From assembly GCF_003255815.1 (NCBI RefSeq), contig NC_037689.1:56061085-56125084 (forward strand): DNA of 64,000 nt. Reading direction: 5' to 3'. Each line of letters starts with the position of its first letter. Position 1 is the first letter of the stretch. Origin of the DNA: Theropithecus gelada (lineage: Eukaryota > Chordata > Mammalia > Primates > Cercopithecidae). Made by a program: the position numbers and the translations under genes. Positions 12,091-22,790 of this stretch are shown piece by piece. Under the pieces are notes generated by a model. It had not been told where the DNA came from, did not search any database, and was given only the letters and a program-made list of their open reading frames with translations.

Positions 12091-13085
12091 GATACTTACA
12101 CTCGATATAGATTTGCTTTCTTTCTACACAATGCTTATACCCAAACTGCTATCTGAGGAATACAGATAATACCTTATCCATCATTATGGCATTCCTCAAA
12201 GCATTGCTTTTGATGAAAATCTCCCTTTAGAGCAAATGAAGTGCAGCAATGGGGAACATATTCACAGAATTCACTAGTATTAATGTGTTTTCCATAATCT
12301 TGAAACAAGTAGCTTGATAGAATGGTGGAATGGCCTTTTGAAAACTCAGCTACAGGATCAGGTAGACAGAATTCCTTGAAGCACTGGGGCAACATTCACC
12401 AGGAGTCTGTATATGCCCTGAATCAATGTTAAATATATGTTGGTGTTTCACTCACGGCCAGATTTCACAGGCCCCAAAATCAAGGGGGGGAAATGGGAGT
12501 GGCACCACTCATTATTAGTATCCCTAGTAATGTACTAGCAACAAATGTTACTTCCTGTCTCTGAAACCTTAAGTTCCCCTGGTCTATAGGTCTTAATTTC
12601 AAAGGGAGAAATGTTTCCACTAAGAGACATAAGAATGATTCTGCTGAACTGGAAGCTAAGACTGTCACCCTACTACATTACACTTCTCATGCCTCTGAGT
12701 CAACAGGCAATGAAGTTACATTGCTGGCTGGGTTGATTTGTGCTGATTAGTGAGAGGATATTGGACTGCTATTACACAACTGAGGTAAAGAAATGTAAGT
12801 CTGGAAGACAGGACATACAGAATCTCTTAGGGTATCTCCTAGTACTAACCATACCATCTGATTATACTCAATGGAAAGCAATAACAACCCAAATCAGGAA
12901 GGAATACTAATAATGACCCAGACCCTTCATGAATAAAGATTTAGGGAATCCCAGTAGGCAAAGAGCCATTACCAGTTTAGGGGCTTGCTGAGCACAATGC
13001 AAATATGGAATGGACAGTAGAAGAAAGTAGTTATAACTATTAGCTATGATCATGGGATCAGTTGCAGAAATGAAGATTGTAATTA
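12091..13085 (+). pseudogene. ERVL pol remnant, part 2 (integrase core and 3' region)
   Basis: Continuation of the pol remnant beyond the inserted LTR. The integrase core region runs to about 12480, including the 'gaatggtggaatggcc' stretch near the last catalytic acidic residue. It is followed by internal 3' sequence of the provirus to about 13085. No open frame longer than about 75 codons survives, and no env-like frame is visible. Confidence 0.65.
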
Positions 13086-13179
13086 TTATGAATTTTTATG
13101 TCTTATTATATGTTTGTGTGTATATATAACATATACCAATTATTTTATTGTCTTCTTTCTTTTACCCACTTATCATCTA

Positions 13180-14789
13180 ACATAAGATATTTTAATAATA
13201 GTTATTGCCAGCATATTTTTTCTTACCTATTTTAAACAGCTTTAATTTAGGTATCATAAAATTAATGCATTTCAATGATTTTACCTATATTCACAGAATT
13301 GTACTGCCATTATAACAGTCTAATATTAGATTTGCCCAACAACTGTCAATCCTTATTCTTCCCTTGCTCCCCTAATCTACTTCCTATCTCTACAGTTTTA
13401 ACTATTCAAGATATTTCATATAAACAGATTTATACAGTATGTGTTCTTTTGAATCTACGTTATTTCACAAAGCATAATGTTTTGAGGTTCACTTTTGTAC
13501 TATACATCAATATTTCACTTTACTGTCAAACAGTATTTTGTTATATAGATCTACTACATTTTGTGTAACCATCATTCACCAACTCATGGACATTTGAGTT
13601 ACTTCCACTTCTTGGCTACAGTGAATATTGCTGTGCTAAACACTGACATAAAAATCTTTGTGTGAACGTATGTTTTAATTTCTGTGGTGAATATCTAGGA
13701 GTGAAATTACTGGGTCACATGGTCACTCTATGTTTACATTTCTGAGGAACTGTCAAACTATTTTCCAATGTCATTGCATCATTTTACACCATCCTCAGCA
13801 ACATGTGAAGGCTACATTTTCATGACACTCCTGCCAACACTTGTTATAATGTATTTTTTATTATAGCCATTACAGTGGTATTTGGTAAGTGGTATTTCAT
13901 GTGGTCTTGATTTGCTTTTCCTTAGTTACTAATAGTATCAAGCATCTTTTCATGTGCTTAATGGCCATTTGGATATACTCTTTTTTGAAATACTTATTCA
14001 AGTTCTTCACCGATTAAAAACTATGAATCTTTTTATTATTCATTTTTTTATTGTTAGAGTTCTTTGTATATTCAGTGTATGTCCCTATTGAATATGTAAT
14101 TTACAAATATTTCTCCCTTTCTGTGAGATGTCTTTTCGCTTCCTTTCTTTTGTTTTGGTGATTATGTAGAACAACGGAAATTTTTTTCATTTATTTTTTC
14201 AGAGAGAAGGATTTTGTTTCATTTATTTACTTAATTGTTTTTCTTTCCAACATTTATTTTATGTTCAGTGGGTACATGTGCAGGTCTGTTACATGGGAAA
14301 ATTGCATCTTGTTATTTTCTCATTTGTACTCTTTTGAAATGTAAACATTTAATTTTGAGAAGTCCTTTTTTTTTTTTCTCCCCCCACTCTGCTTTTGGTG
14401 TCATTTCTAAGAAATAATTGCCTAGCTCAAGACCAGAAAGAATGTATACCATGTTTATCCTCAAGTTTACAGTTTTAGCTCTTACATGTAGGTCTGCAGT
14501 TTACTTTGTATTGATTTTTGCATAGGTTGTGAGGTTCACGTTCAAATTAACTTTTTTTTTTCATTTACATGTCCAACTGTCCCGACATCATTTTTTTTCC
14601 TGTTCACATTTATTTCATTCCTTAAACTTATGAGGTTATATAAATATACATGTATTTTATGCATATATACAATATGTTATAATAAAACCAGGTTAATTAG
14701 CATACTCATCACCCCAAACATTTATAATTTCTTTTTGTTGAGAACATCCAAATTCCACTCTTCTACCTATTTGAAAATATACAGTAAGT
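13180..14789 (-). mobile_element. L1M 3' half, minus strand
   Basis: Antisense of L1M 3' UTR and the ORF2 C-terminal part. Typical phrases include 'cacttcttggctacagtgaatattgctg' in short form and 'ctgggtcacatgg'. It continues rightward to the ORF2 stretch at about 14400-14560. A block at 14225-14330 containing 'gggtacatgtgcaggt' looks like L1 3' UTR from a second copy. A young Alu at 14790 interrupts it. Confidence 0.65.
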
Positions 14790-15109
14790 GGCCGAGCATG
14801 GTGGCTCATGCCTGTAATCCCAAAACTTTGGGAGGCTAAGGCAGGAGGATCATTTCAGTTCAGGAGTTCAAGACCAGCCTGGCCAACATGGTGAAACCCC
14901 GTCTCTACTAAAAATATAAAAATTAGCCATGCATGGTGGCAGGTGCCTGTGATCCCAGCTACTCGTGAGGCTGAGGCAGGAGAATCACTTGAACCCAGGA
15001 GGTGGAGGTTGCAGTGAGCTGAGATTACATCACTGCACTCCAGACTGGGCCATGGAGTGAGACTCTCAAAGAAAAAAAAAAAAAAAAAAAAAGACAGAGA
15101 GAGAGAAAA
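14790..15109 (+). mobile_element. Alu, S-type, full length, with perfect 17-bp target duplication
   Basis: Both arms are present, followed by a 20-A tail and a purine-rich extension. The 17-bp sequence 'gaaaatatacagtaagt' flanks it at 14773-14789 and again at 15110-15126, a textbook L1-mediated insertion. The flanking L1M-like sequence resumes on the right. Confidence 0.93.
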
Positions 15110-15126
15110 GAAAATATACAGTAAGT

Positions 15127-15374
15127 TGTTGTTAATTATAGTCACCCTATTGTATTATATTGGTTATAGGGTATCAAGTAGAAAAATGAACATTGCCCAA
15201 GGACTTTGTGTTCACTTACAGGGAAAGGATTAGCATGATTTTGTTTGTACACATGATAGTTGTATCATGTTAGGTGCAAATATGGCATTGTTATTGTCCT
15301 TATGTGGAGAATAAGTATGGTTTATGAAGATGTGTATGGTTGCCAAGTTGACGAGAAATAGACTAATGTTAGTT
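15127..15374. other. L1 tail remnant then unassigned DNA
   Basis: The first ~50 bases continue the L1 3' UTR interrupted by the Alu ('taattatagtcaccctattg'). The rest is unassigned. Confidence 0.4.
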
Positions 15375-15795
15375 CTATGTGTCACCTTGGTTAGGCTGTA
15401 GTACCCAGTAATTCAAACATGCATGTAGGTATTGATGTAAAGATATTTTGCAGTTGTAGTCAAAATCTATGGTCAATTCATTTTAATAAAAATAAATTAT
15501 TCAGGATAATTTGGATGGACCTCATTCAATTAGTTGCAAATCTTTAAAAGCAAAACTGGTTTTCTGAAGGAAGATGAAATTCTGCCTGAAAAATTCAACA
15601 ACTCCTGCCTGAGTTTCAAGCCTGTCAGTCCGCCCAATAGATTTGAAACCTGCCAGACTCCACAATCATTTGCTTAAATTCCTTGAAACAAATCCAGCTA
15701 GCTAGCTAGCTGCCTACCTACCTAGCTACCTACCTACCTACAGACACATGCATGTGCTGGTTCTGTTTCTCTGGAGAACTCTAATGCATCACTCC
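15375..15795 (+). mobile_element. MLT2-type ERVL LTR
   Basis: Resembles an MLT2 LTR in the sense orientation: 'tctatgtgtcaccttgg' near the left, 'cctcattcaattagttg' in the middle, 'ggttctgtttctctggagaac' at the right end. MLT2 LTRs belong to ERVL proviruses, and an ERVL pol in the same orientation ends 2.3 kb upstream. It could therefore be that provirus's 3' LTR, separated by inserted L1 sequence. It contains the tetranucleotide tract at 15695. Confidence 0.6.
15695..15740. repeat. (AGCT)n / (CCTA)n tetranucleotide tract
   Basis: Four AGCT-type units run into CCTA units, with one return to AGCT in between. It lies near the 3' end of the MLT2 LTR, where these LTRs usually carry a short TA-rich run. 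Confidence 0.8.
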
Positions 15796-15957
15796 TGAAT
15801 TGCTGTTATATTAGTACATTAAGCACCTATTAATCAAGTGTGTTGTGTACAAATGTTTTTTAGCACTTGGCTATTTACCTAACCACAGGCAGAATGAAAA
15901 TACTCATAAAGTTTGAACTTAATGGAGGATTGCATTTCCCCTTAAAGAAATCATCCC

Positions 15958-16261
15958 AGGCTCATGCCTGTAATCCCAGCACTTTGGGAGGCCAAGGCGG
16001 GCAGATCACAAGGTTAGGAGATCGAGACCATCCTGGCTAACATCGTGAAACCCCATCTCTACTAAAAATACCAAAAAATTAGCCGGGCATGGCGGCGTGC
16101 GCTTGTAGTCCCAGCTACTCGGGAGGCTGAGGCAGGAGAATGGCGTGAACCAGGGAGGCGGAGCTTGCAGTGAGCCAAGATGGCGCCACTGCACTCCAGC
16201 CTGGGCTACAGGGCAAGACTCCGTCTCAAAAAAAAAAATAAAATAAATTAAAATAAAAAAG
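15958..16261 (+). mobile_element. Alu, Y-type, lacking the first ~10 bases
   Basis: Begins at 'aggctcatgcctg', so the very start of the Alu is missing. The rest is complete and ends in an A-rich tail with ATAAAAT units. Flanking 'gaaatcatccc' (15947-15957) and 'gaagtcatccc' (16262-16272) are a target duplication with one change. Confidence 0.88.
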
Positions 16262-16272
16262 GAAGTCATCCC

Positions 16273-16636
16273 TCGTTTATGTCATTCTTGTCTTTAAAGG
16301 CTAAACGAATGGAACATTTTTAGATAGAGGATCCTTGTGACTTGAAAATTATGAATGAAGCTCTTATTTAGTTAAAGCCCTCAAGTGTGCTCAATTCATT
16401 GCTTTTAAAGGAAGCGTAATACAGATATGGATGTAACAAATTATTTTAGCTGATATTACAAATGATAGTATATATTTTAAAATAAAATGTTCAAGAAATT
16501 ATCAGCAGAGTACCAAAACTGAAGAAAAACATTACCATTGGATTTACTGTTTATTGAGTCATGTTGTATTTTTGCTTTTCACATATTTTATGAACTCCTA
16601 ACATTAATCACGCTTCTGTTCTTCTGTTACACTTAG
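16273..16636. other. Unassigned AT-rich DNA
   Basis: No gene or named repeat seen between the Alu and the THE1 element. Confidence 0.4.
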
Positions 16637-16938
16637 TGTATTAGTTCTTTTTCATACTGCTGATAAAGACATACCTGAGACTGTGAAGAAAAAGATGTTT
16701 AATTGGGCTTAGAGCTCCACATGGCTGGGGAGACCTCAGAATCATGGCGGGAGTTGAAAGGCACTTCTTACATGGCAGTGGCAAGAGAAAATGAGAAAGA
16801 AGTAAAAGTGGAAACCCCTGATAAACCCATCAGATCTCGTGAGACTTATTCACTATCACGAGAATAGCCCCCATGATTCAATTACCTCCCCTTGGGTCCC
16901 TCTCACAGCAGGTAGGAATTCTGAGAGATACAACTCAA
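16637..16938 (-). mobile_element. THE1 left LTR (3' LTR of a minus-strand MaLR), truncated
   Basis: Begins 'tgtattagttctttttcatac', the reversed end of a THE1 LTR, and matches the second LTR at 18505-18858. It stops after 'acaactcaagtt' and so lacks the last ~35 bases that the partner LTR still has. It also lacks the short 'cacaggaaagacct' block. The flanking 5-mer on its left is 'cttag'. Confidence 0.88.
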
Positions 16939-18504
16939 GTTGGCCCCTCCAAATCTCATGTCCTCGCATTTCAAAACCAATCACGCCTTCCCCACAGTCC
17001 CCCAAAGTCTTAACTCATTGCAGCATTAACCGAACACTCCACAGTCCAAAAATCTCATCTGAGACAAGGCAAGTCCCTTCCACCTATGAACCTGTAAAAT
17101 CAAAAGCAAGCTAGTTATCTCCTAGATACAATGGGGGTACAGGTATTTGGTACATACAGCTGTTCCAAATGGGAGAAATTGGCCAAAACAAAGGGGTTAC
17201 AGGGCCCATGCAAGTCCGAAATTCAGCGGGCAATCAAATTTTAAAGCTCCAAAATGATCTCCTTTGACTACAGGTCTCACATCCAGGTCATTCTGATGCA
17301 AGAGGTGGGTTCCCATGGGCTTGGCAGTTCCACCCCTGTGGCTTTGCAGGCTACAACCTTCCTCCCAACTTCTTTCATTGGCTGGTGCTGAGTGTCTGCG
17401 GCTTTTCCAGGCACACATGAAAGCTGTTGGTGGATTACCATTCTGGTGTCTGGAGAATGGTGGCCCTCTTCTCACAGCTTTACTAGGCAATGCTCCAGTA
17501 GGAATTCTTGGTCGGGGCTCTGACCCCACATTTCTCTTCTGTACTGCCCTAGCAGAGGTTCTCCATGAGGGCCCTGCCCCTGCAGCAAACTTTGGCCTGG
17601 GCATCCAGGCATTTCCATACATCCTCTGAAATCTAGGTGGAGGTTCCCAAACCTCAATTATTGGCTTCTGTGCACCTGCAGCCTCAACACCACATGGAAG
17701 CTGCCAAGGCTTGGGGCTTTCACTCTTTAAAGCTCTATGTTGGCTCTATGTTGGCCCCTTTCAGCCATGGCTGGAGCAGCTGGGACACAGGGCACCAAGT
17801 CCCTAGGTTGCACACAGCGTGGGGACCCTGGGTCCAGCCCATGAAACTACTTTTTCCTCCTGGGCCTCTGGGCCTGTGATGGGAGGGGCTGCTGTGAAGG
17901 TCTCTGATATGACCTGGAGAAATTTTCCCCATGGTCTTGGGGATTAACATTAGTCCCCTTGCTACTTATGCAAATTTCTGCAGCTGGCTTGAATTTCTCC
18001 TCAAAAAATGAGTTTTTCTTTTCTACTGCATCGTCAGGCTGCAAATTTTCTGAACTTTTATGCCCTCTTTCCCTTTTAAAACAGAATACTTTTAACAGCA
18101 CCCAAGTCACCTCTTGAATGCTTTTCTGCTTAGAAATTTCTTTCACCAGATACCCTAAGTCATCTCTCTCAAGTTCGAACTTCCACAAATCTCTAGGGCA
18201 GGGGCAAAATGTGGCCAATCTCTTTGCTAAAACAGTAAGAGTCACTTTTGCTCCAGTTCCAAACAAGTTCCTCATCTCCATCTGAGACCACCTCAGCCTG
18301 GACCTTTAGGTTCATATCACTAGCAGCATTTTTGTCAAAGCCATTCAACAAATCTTTAGGAGGGTTTAAACTTTCCCATATTTTCCTGTCTTCTTCTGAG
18401 CCTTCCAAAGTGTTCCAGCCTCTGCCTGTTACCCAGTTCCAAAGTCACTTCCACATTTTTGGGTATCTTTTCAGCAATGACCCACTCTAGTGATACCAAT
18501 TTAC
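16939..18504 (-). mobile_element. THE1 internal region
   Basis: About 1.57 kb of THE1 internal sequence in antisense, flanked by both LTRs. It is a non-autonomous MaLR relic. Several overlapping frames on both strands (the longest, 17847-18281 minus, has 144 codons) reflect GC-richer composition rather than a kept gene; the minus-strand frames may descend from the MaLR gag-like frame. No intact retroviral protein is encoded. Confidence 0.85.
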
Positions 18505-18858
18505 TGTATTAGTCCATTTTCATGCTGCTAATAAAGACATACCTGAGACTGGGATGAAAAAGATGTTTAATTGGACTTACAGTTCCACATGGCTGGGGAG
18601 ATCTCAGAATCATGGCAGGAGGCGAAAGGCACTTCTTACATGGCAGTGGCTAGAGAAAATGAGAAAGAATCAAAATTGGAACCCCCTGATAATCCCATCA
18701 GTTCTCATGAGACTTATTCACTATCATGAGAATAGCACAGGAAAGACCTCCCCCCATGATTTAATTACCACCCCCTGGGTCCCTCCCACAACACATGGGA
18801 ATTCTGGGAGATACAATTCAAGTTGAGATTTGGGTGGGGACACAGCCAAACCACATCA
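18505..18858 (-). mobile_element. THE1 right LTR (5' LTR), full length
   Basis: A complete 354-bp LTR read in reverse from 'tgtattagtccattttc' to 'aaccacatca', with TG and CA ends. The 5-mer on its right is 'cttaa', against 'cttag' on the far left of the element: a target duplication with one change. This supports one original insertion of a whole two-LTR element. Confidence 0.9.
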
Positions 18859-18892
18859 CTTAATTAAAATTTAAGTATTAAATAGTATAAAA

Positions 18893-19210
18893 TAGCCTGG
18901 GTACAGTGGCTCACATCTGTAATCTCAGCACTTTGAGAGGCCAAGAAGGGCAGATTGCTTGCAGCCAGGAGTTAAAGCTCAGCCTGGACAACATGGTGAA
19001 ACCCTGTCTCTACAAAAAATAGAAAAAAAAAAAAAAAAAAAAAAATTAGCCACATATGGTGATGCAAGCCTGTAGTCTCAGCTACTCTGAGAGGCTAAGG
19101 TGAGAGTAACACCTAGGCTTGGTAGGTCAAGACTACAGTGAGCCAAGATCATGCCACTGCAGTCCAGCCTGGATGACAGAGTAAGGCCCTGTCTTAAAAC
19201 AAAAAAAATG
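18893..19210 (+). mobile_element. Alu, J-type, full length, diverged
   Basis: Both arms are recognisable but strongly diverged ('gggtacagtggctcacatctg', 'cctgtagtctcagctactc'). The A-rich linker has expanded to a 23-A run at 19022-19044. Its divergence suggests an old AluJ. Confidence 0.85.
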
Positions 19211-22200
19211 TAGTTTAAAATAGTTATACAGATAGAAAAAATATTCCTCATTCTCACTATATCTTCCCAGTCAAACAATCCAAGAGTCGAAACCATCAAT
19301 TGCTTCTTTATAAAAATCTTTCAATGCTTAATTTGAAGGCAACAATAGTAAAGACAATTTTGGAAAATGTAAAAAAAGAAAATCAATCATGTTCCCACTA
19401 TCTAAACACAACCATTTTCATTTTTGCACATATGTGCTCAATCTTTTTCTATGTACATAAATATTTGATATAATTTTAATAATAATATATATACCATATG
19501 TATAATATATTTGTATGTATCTATATACACCACAATTCTTATTTTAAAGGATGCATAGAAACAGTGGATTAGGTGGGAGATCAGAGTATAGGTCACACTC
19601 AGGAATGGGGAAGCAGTTACTCCGTGCAAAATAATTTTCCTAGAACTTTTAACCAAAATATATTATGCAGATGTGACAATGGTAAATCACATGCCTGTTA
19701 ATGACTATTTCTAATTTTACACAATGTAGATTGTACTGTTTGAGAAGTAGGACTTCTAACAGAAACCCAAATGTGATGTCTTAAACATGGAAAAGAAGCC
19801 TAGTGTGGTCAGTCCAGGGTTACTCATGTTTTCCAAAATGACATCAGGGACTTAGGCTTTTTCTATCTTTCTCCCTTTGTCCTTTTTTACATAGAAGTGA
19901 AACTCATGATCACAAGATGGCTGCAGGAACCCCAGTCACCATGCTTAATACCAAACAGCCATAAACTGTTTCTTGAACAATTTCCAAATTTCCATGTTTG
20001 TAACTGGTGAGTGTGTTTATGTATTTTGTATCCAAGTGTAATTAAGTAATTACAGCTCTAGCAGCACATATATGTGAAAAGTTTAAATATATATATCTAT
20101 ATACATACACATGCAAACACACACACATACATAATTTAACTAAAAATTAAGCAATTATAACTGTAGCAGCACATATATATGAAAATATGCAATTGAAAAA
20201 AAGATCTCTAGGAACTTGACCAGAAAGTGTGAAAGGTCACATTAGCCTAGGAATTCAAATGCACCATTCTGTATAAGCCTTTGATGATACAGTCCTTTAT
20301 ATTCCAGTGTAATGGAAATAATGTCTGCCCCTGATGCCCCAGAAAAGGTACTAAGCCCCTTAAGACTTGGAAGTAAAATGAAGATACCCAATAATTTATA
20401 TTTTTGAATGTTACTGGAATTATCTTCCATGAGAAGCATTTGTATTGAAGTTATTTTTATGTTGTAAAGACAATTAATCAGGGGCTATGTGGGATAACCT
20501 TAAGGTAATGAAGACCAATATGAAATGCTTAGCTAATAATCTGATGCAGTAATCCAGACGTGGGCAAATACAGGTCAGAAAGACAACAATGACAAAGGAA
20601 AAAGAAAGGAGGAGACATAATTAAGAGGAACTTCAAGAACAGATTCTTTCAATATTTAGCAATGTCTATATATGGAACAAATTAAATAAATCAACAATGA
20701 CTCCAAGATTTCCAACTTGTATTGCCTGGGCAAAATGACATATAGCTGAGCAAGAATGTGCCAGTATTTATATTTTCAGTTTTCTTTAAAATAAATCGTT
20801 AAATGTAAAGAATTAAGTCAATAATTTGATATACTATTTATAGGCTATATATGTGATACACTTTGTATTAAAATGATGTTTAAATCTTGAAAGGTAATGA
20901 GTTCCTACTGGTATATACCTTAAAACACTACTTTCAGTTTTCTAGAGATGGTAAGATATAGCTCATCAATTATTTTATTCTTTCTTATAAGAATAAGAAA
21001 ACCAAGTTTGGAAGTCTATCTAAAAAGGCCAAGCATGTAGATTTTAAGATATTCAGATTTCTAAGAAGTGTTAAGGCTACTGTTCTTAGTTTCTTTACTG
21101 AAAATAATATAATGGTCAATGATTTCAAACCTCTAATTGATTATTTTTTTTCTGTTTAGACAATAATTTTTTTATGCAGTATGTAAATCTCTTTAAAGCC
21201 CATAGGGGAAATGAGGCTGTTTTGACACTTGCATTATATTCCATACAATCAGTGATTTGTGAGTGAATTAAGGATATTCTACAAAATAACTACTAACCTA
21301 TTGTGTAGATTATTACATACCTTCCAACAGACACTGGATATTTGGGAAATGGGAGAAGGGGCTGTTTTATTACAATTTCAGTCTCTATGAAGTATAAGGT
21401 TAAAAATATTAGAGTCCTTTTGGCAATTAATAATTAACCAGCTTTTGGTAAAAAGTAATTTCTAAATCATAAGAAATTTACTAAAATATATCTCCTTTTT
21501 ATCTGAACATTTGTTATAGATTTGGATTTTGCAAAACGTGTAATTATCTTTCTTCAGCTAATAACTTTTAAACTGTAACTTCTAAAGAGTGTTTTATGTA
21601 ATTAGAAACATTTACAAATAAGTTATTAGAAATAAAAAAAATATTAATACTCATTCAAAAGAAGCAAAGACTATCCAATAAAATGAGAATAGCAATCACC
21701 CTGAAAGGACAAAATCAATCACACACAAACTGGTAATGTTACATAGTTAAAATACGCACTTTTAGAAAACTCAAATGGAATTCCATTTTAACACAGTAGA
21801 TTTTTATATTACATAATTTTGTTTCAAAGTTTATGTATTTGCTCTTTGATCTGTATGCTATTTAGATGAATGGATAATTATTTTCAGGGGATCATGACAT
21901 TTTTTGATGCTTTGCTTTTGTTTTGACATTTGATATTTTGTGGTCTGAAAATATGGCTTATAGAAATGTCTCTTTCGGTAGTATGCGTTAATGTTTTGTT
22001 GAGAGTTCTGTACAAATGGATACTCCATTAGAGGTTAAAAACTTTCATTCTTACAAAGAATCGCTCTTCTCTCTCTTCTTCTTCTTCCTTTTTCTCTTTC
22101 TCTCTCAGAAAAAAAAATTATATAATATTATTTAAATCTCAAGGAATCATATTAGTCTTTTGATTTAAAATACTAAAATATTTTGCTATGATGATTCTAG

Positions 22201-22319
22201 TATTTTGGTATTGTCTAGGAGTTTTGCTATATGTATTTTCTTGCTTTCTTTGGTGCATAAAAATATGAGCTTTTAAATTATCCATTGGCTATTAATTTTA
22301 TTATTATAGAAATGTCCAT
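19211..22319. other. Unassigned AT-rich DNA, ~3.1 kb
   Basis: The longest stretch of the left half with no repeat I can name. It contains TA-rich runs at 19480-19520, a mixed TA/CA run at 20089-20130, a short imperfect duplication (20042-20080 against 20148-20188, sharing 'tagcagcacatatat'), and a pyrimidine tract at 22062-22108. No convincing coding frame or splice structure is seen. Confidence 0.45.
22062..22108. repeat. Pyrimidine-rich tract (CT/CTT)n
   Basis: Nearly 47 bases of C and T with TCTC and CTT sub-repeats. It is followed at once by an A run, so there is a sharp pyrimidine-to-purine switch. Confidence 0.75.
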
Positions 22320-22790
22320 TAGTGTTCTATCAATGCTTTCACAAATTGCCAAAAACTCAGGGGCTAAAAATGATGCATATTTATTATACTATAGTTCTAT
22401 AGATTAAAAATCTTACACAAGTGTCACTGGACTTCAATCAAATGTTTTCCTTCCCAGATACCCTAAGGGAAAATAAGTTTCTCTGACTTTTGCAACTTCC
22501 AGAAGCCACTCACAAATTCCTTTACTCATGGCCCTTGCCTCCATCTTCAAAATGAGTATCATTGCGTGTCTCTTATCCTTTTGCCATCATATCTTTTGAC
22601 TACAGCCAGGAGGGGTTCTCTGCTTTTAAAGGTTCATAATTAGGTTGAAACTTATTGGATAATCCGAGATAATGTCTCCTTCTCCAGTCCTTAATTTCAG
22701 TCCCATTTGCAAAGTCTCCTTTACAGTGTGATATGACATATTCACAGATTACAGGGATTAGAGAATGCACATCCTAGAGTTCTAGTCAAT
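22320..22790 (-). mobile_element. MLT1-type MaLR LTR
   Basis: Antisense of an MLT1 LTR. Landmarks in order are 'cacaaattgccaaaaactcag', 'cccttgcctccatcttcaaa', 'ggataatccgagataat', and 'gacatattcacagatt' followed by 'ggggatt'-like sequence and 'gcacatcc'. It is strongly diverged and no internal region is attached, so it is a solo LTR. Confidence 0.72.

Noticed and set aside
15208..15243. U6 snRNA-like text
   Set aside because: 'gtgttcactt' and 'gattagcatg' recall U6, but the spacing is wrong and the rest of the RNA is missing, so it is probably chance.
17197..18281. Minus-strand frames of 141-144 codons as genes
   Set aside because: They lie inside the THE1 internal region and overlap frames on the other strand; relic MaLR sequence explains them.
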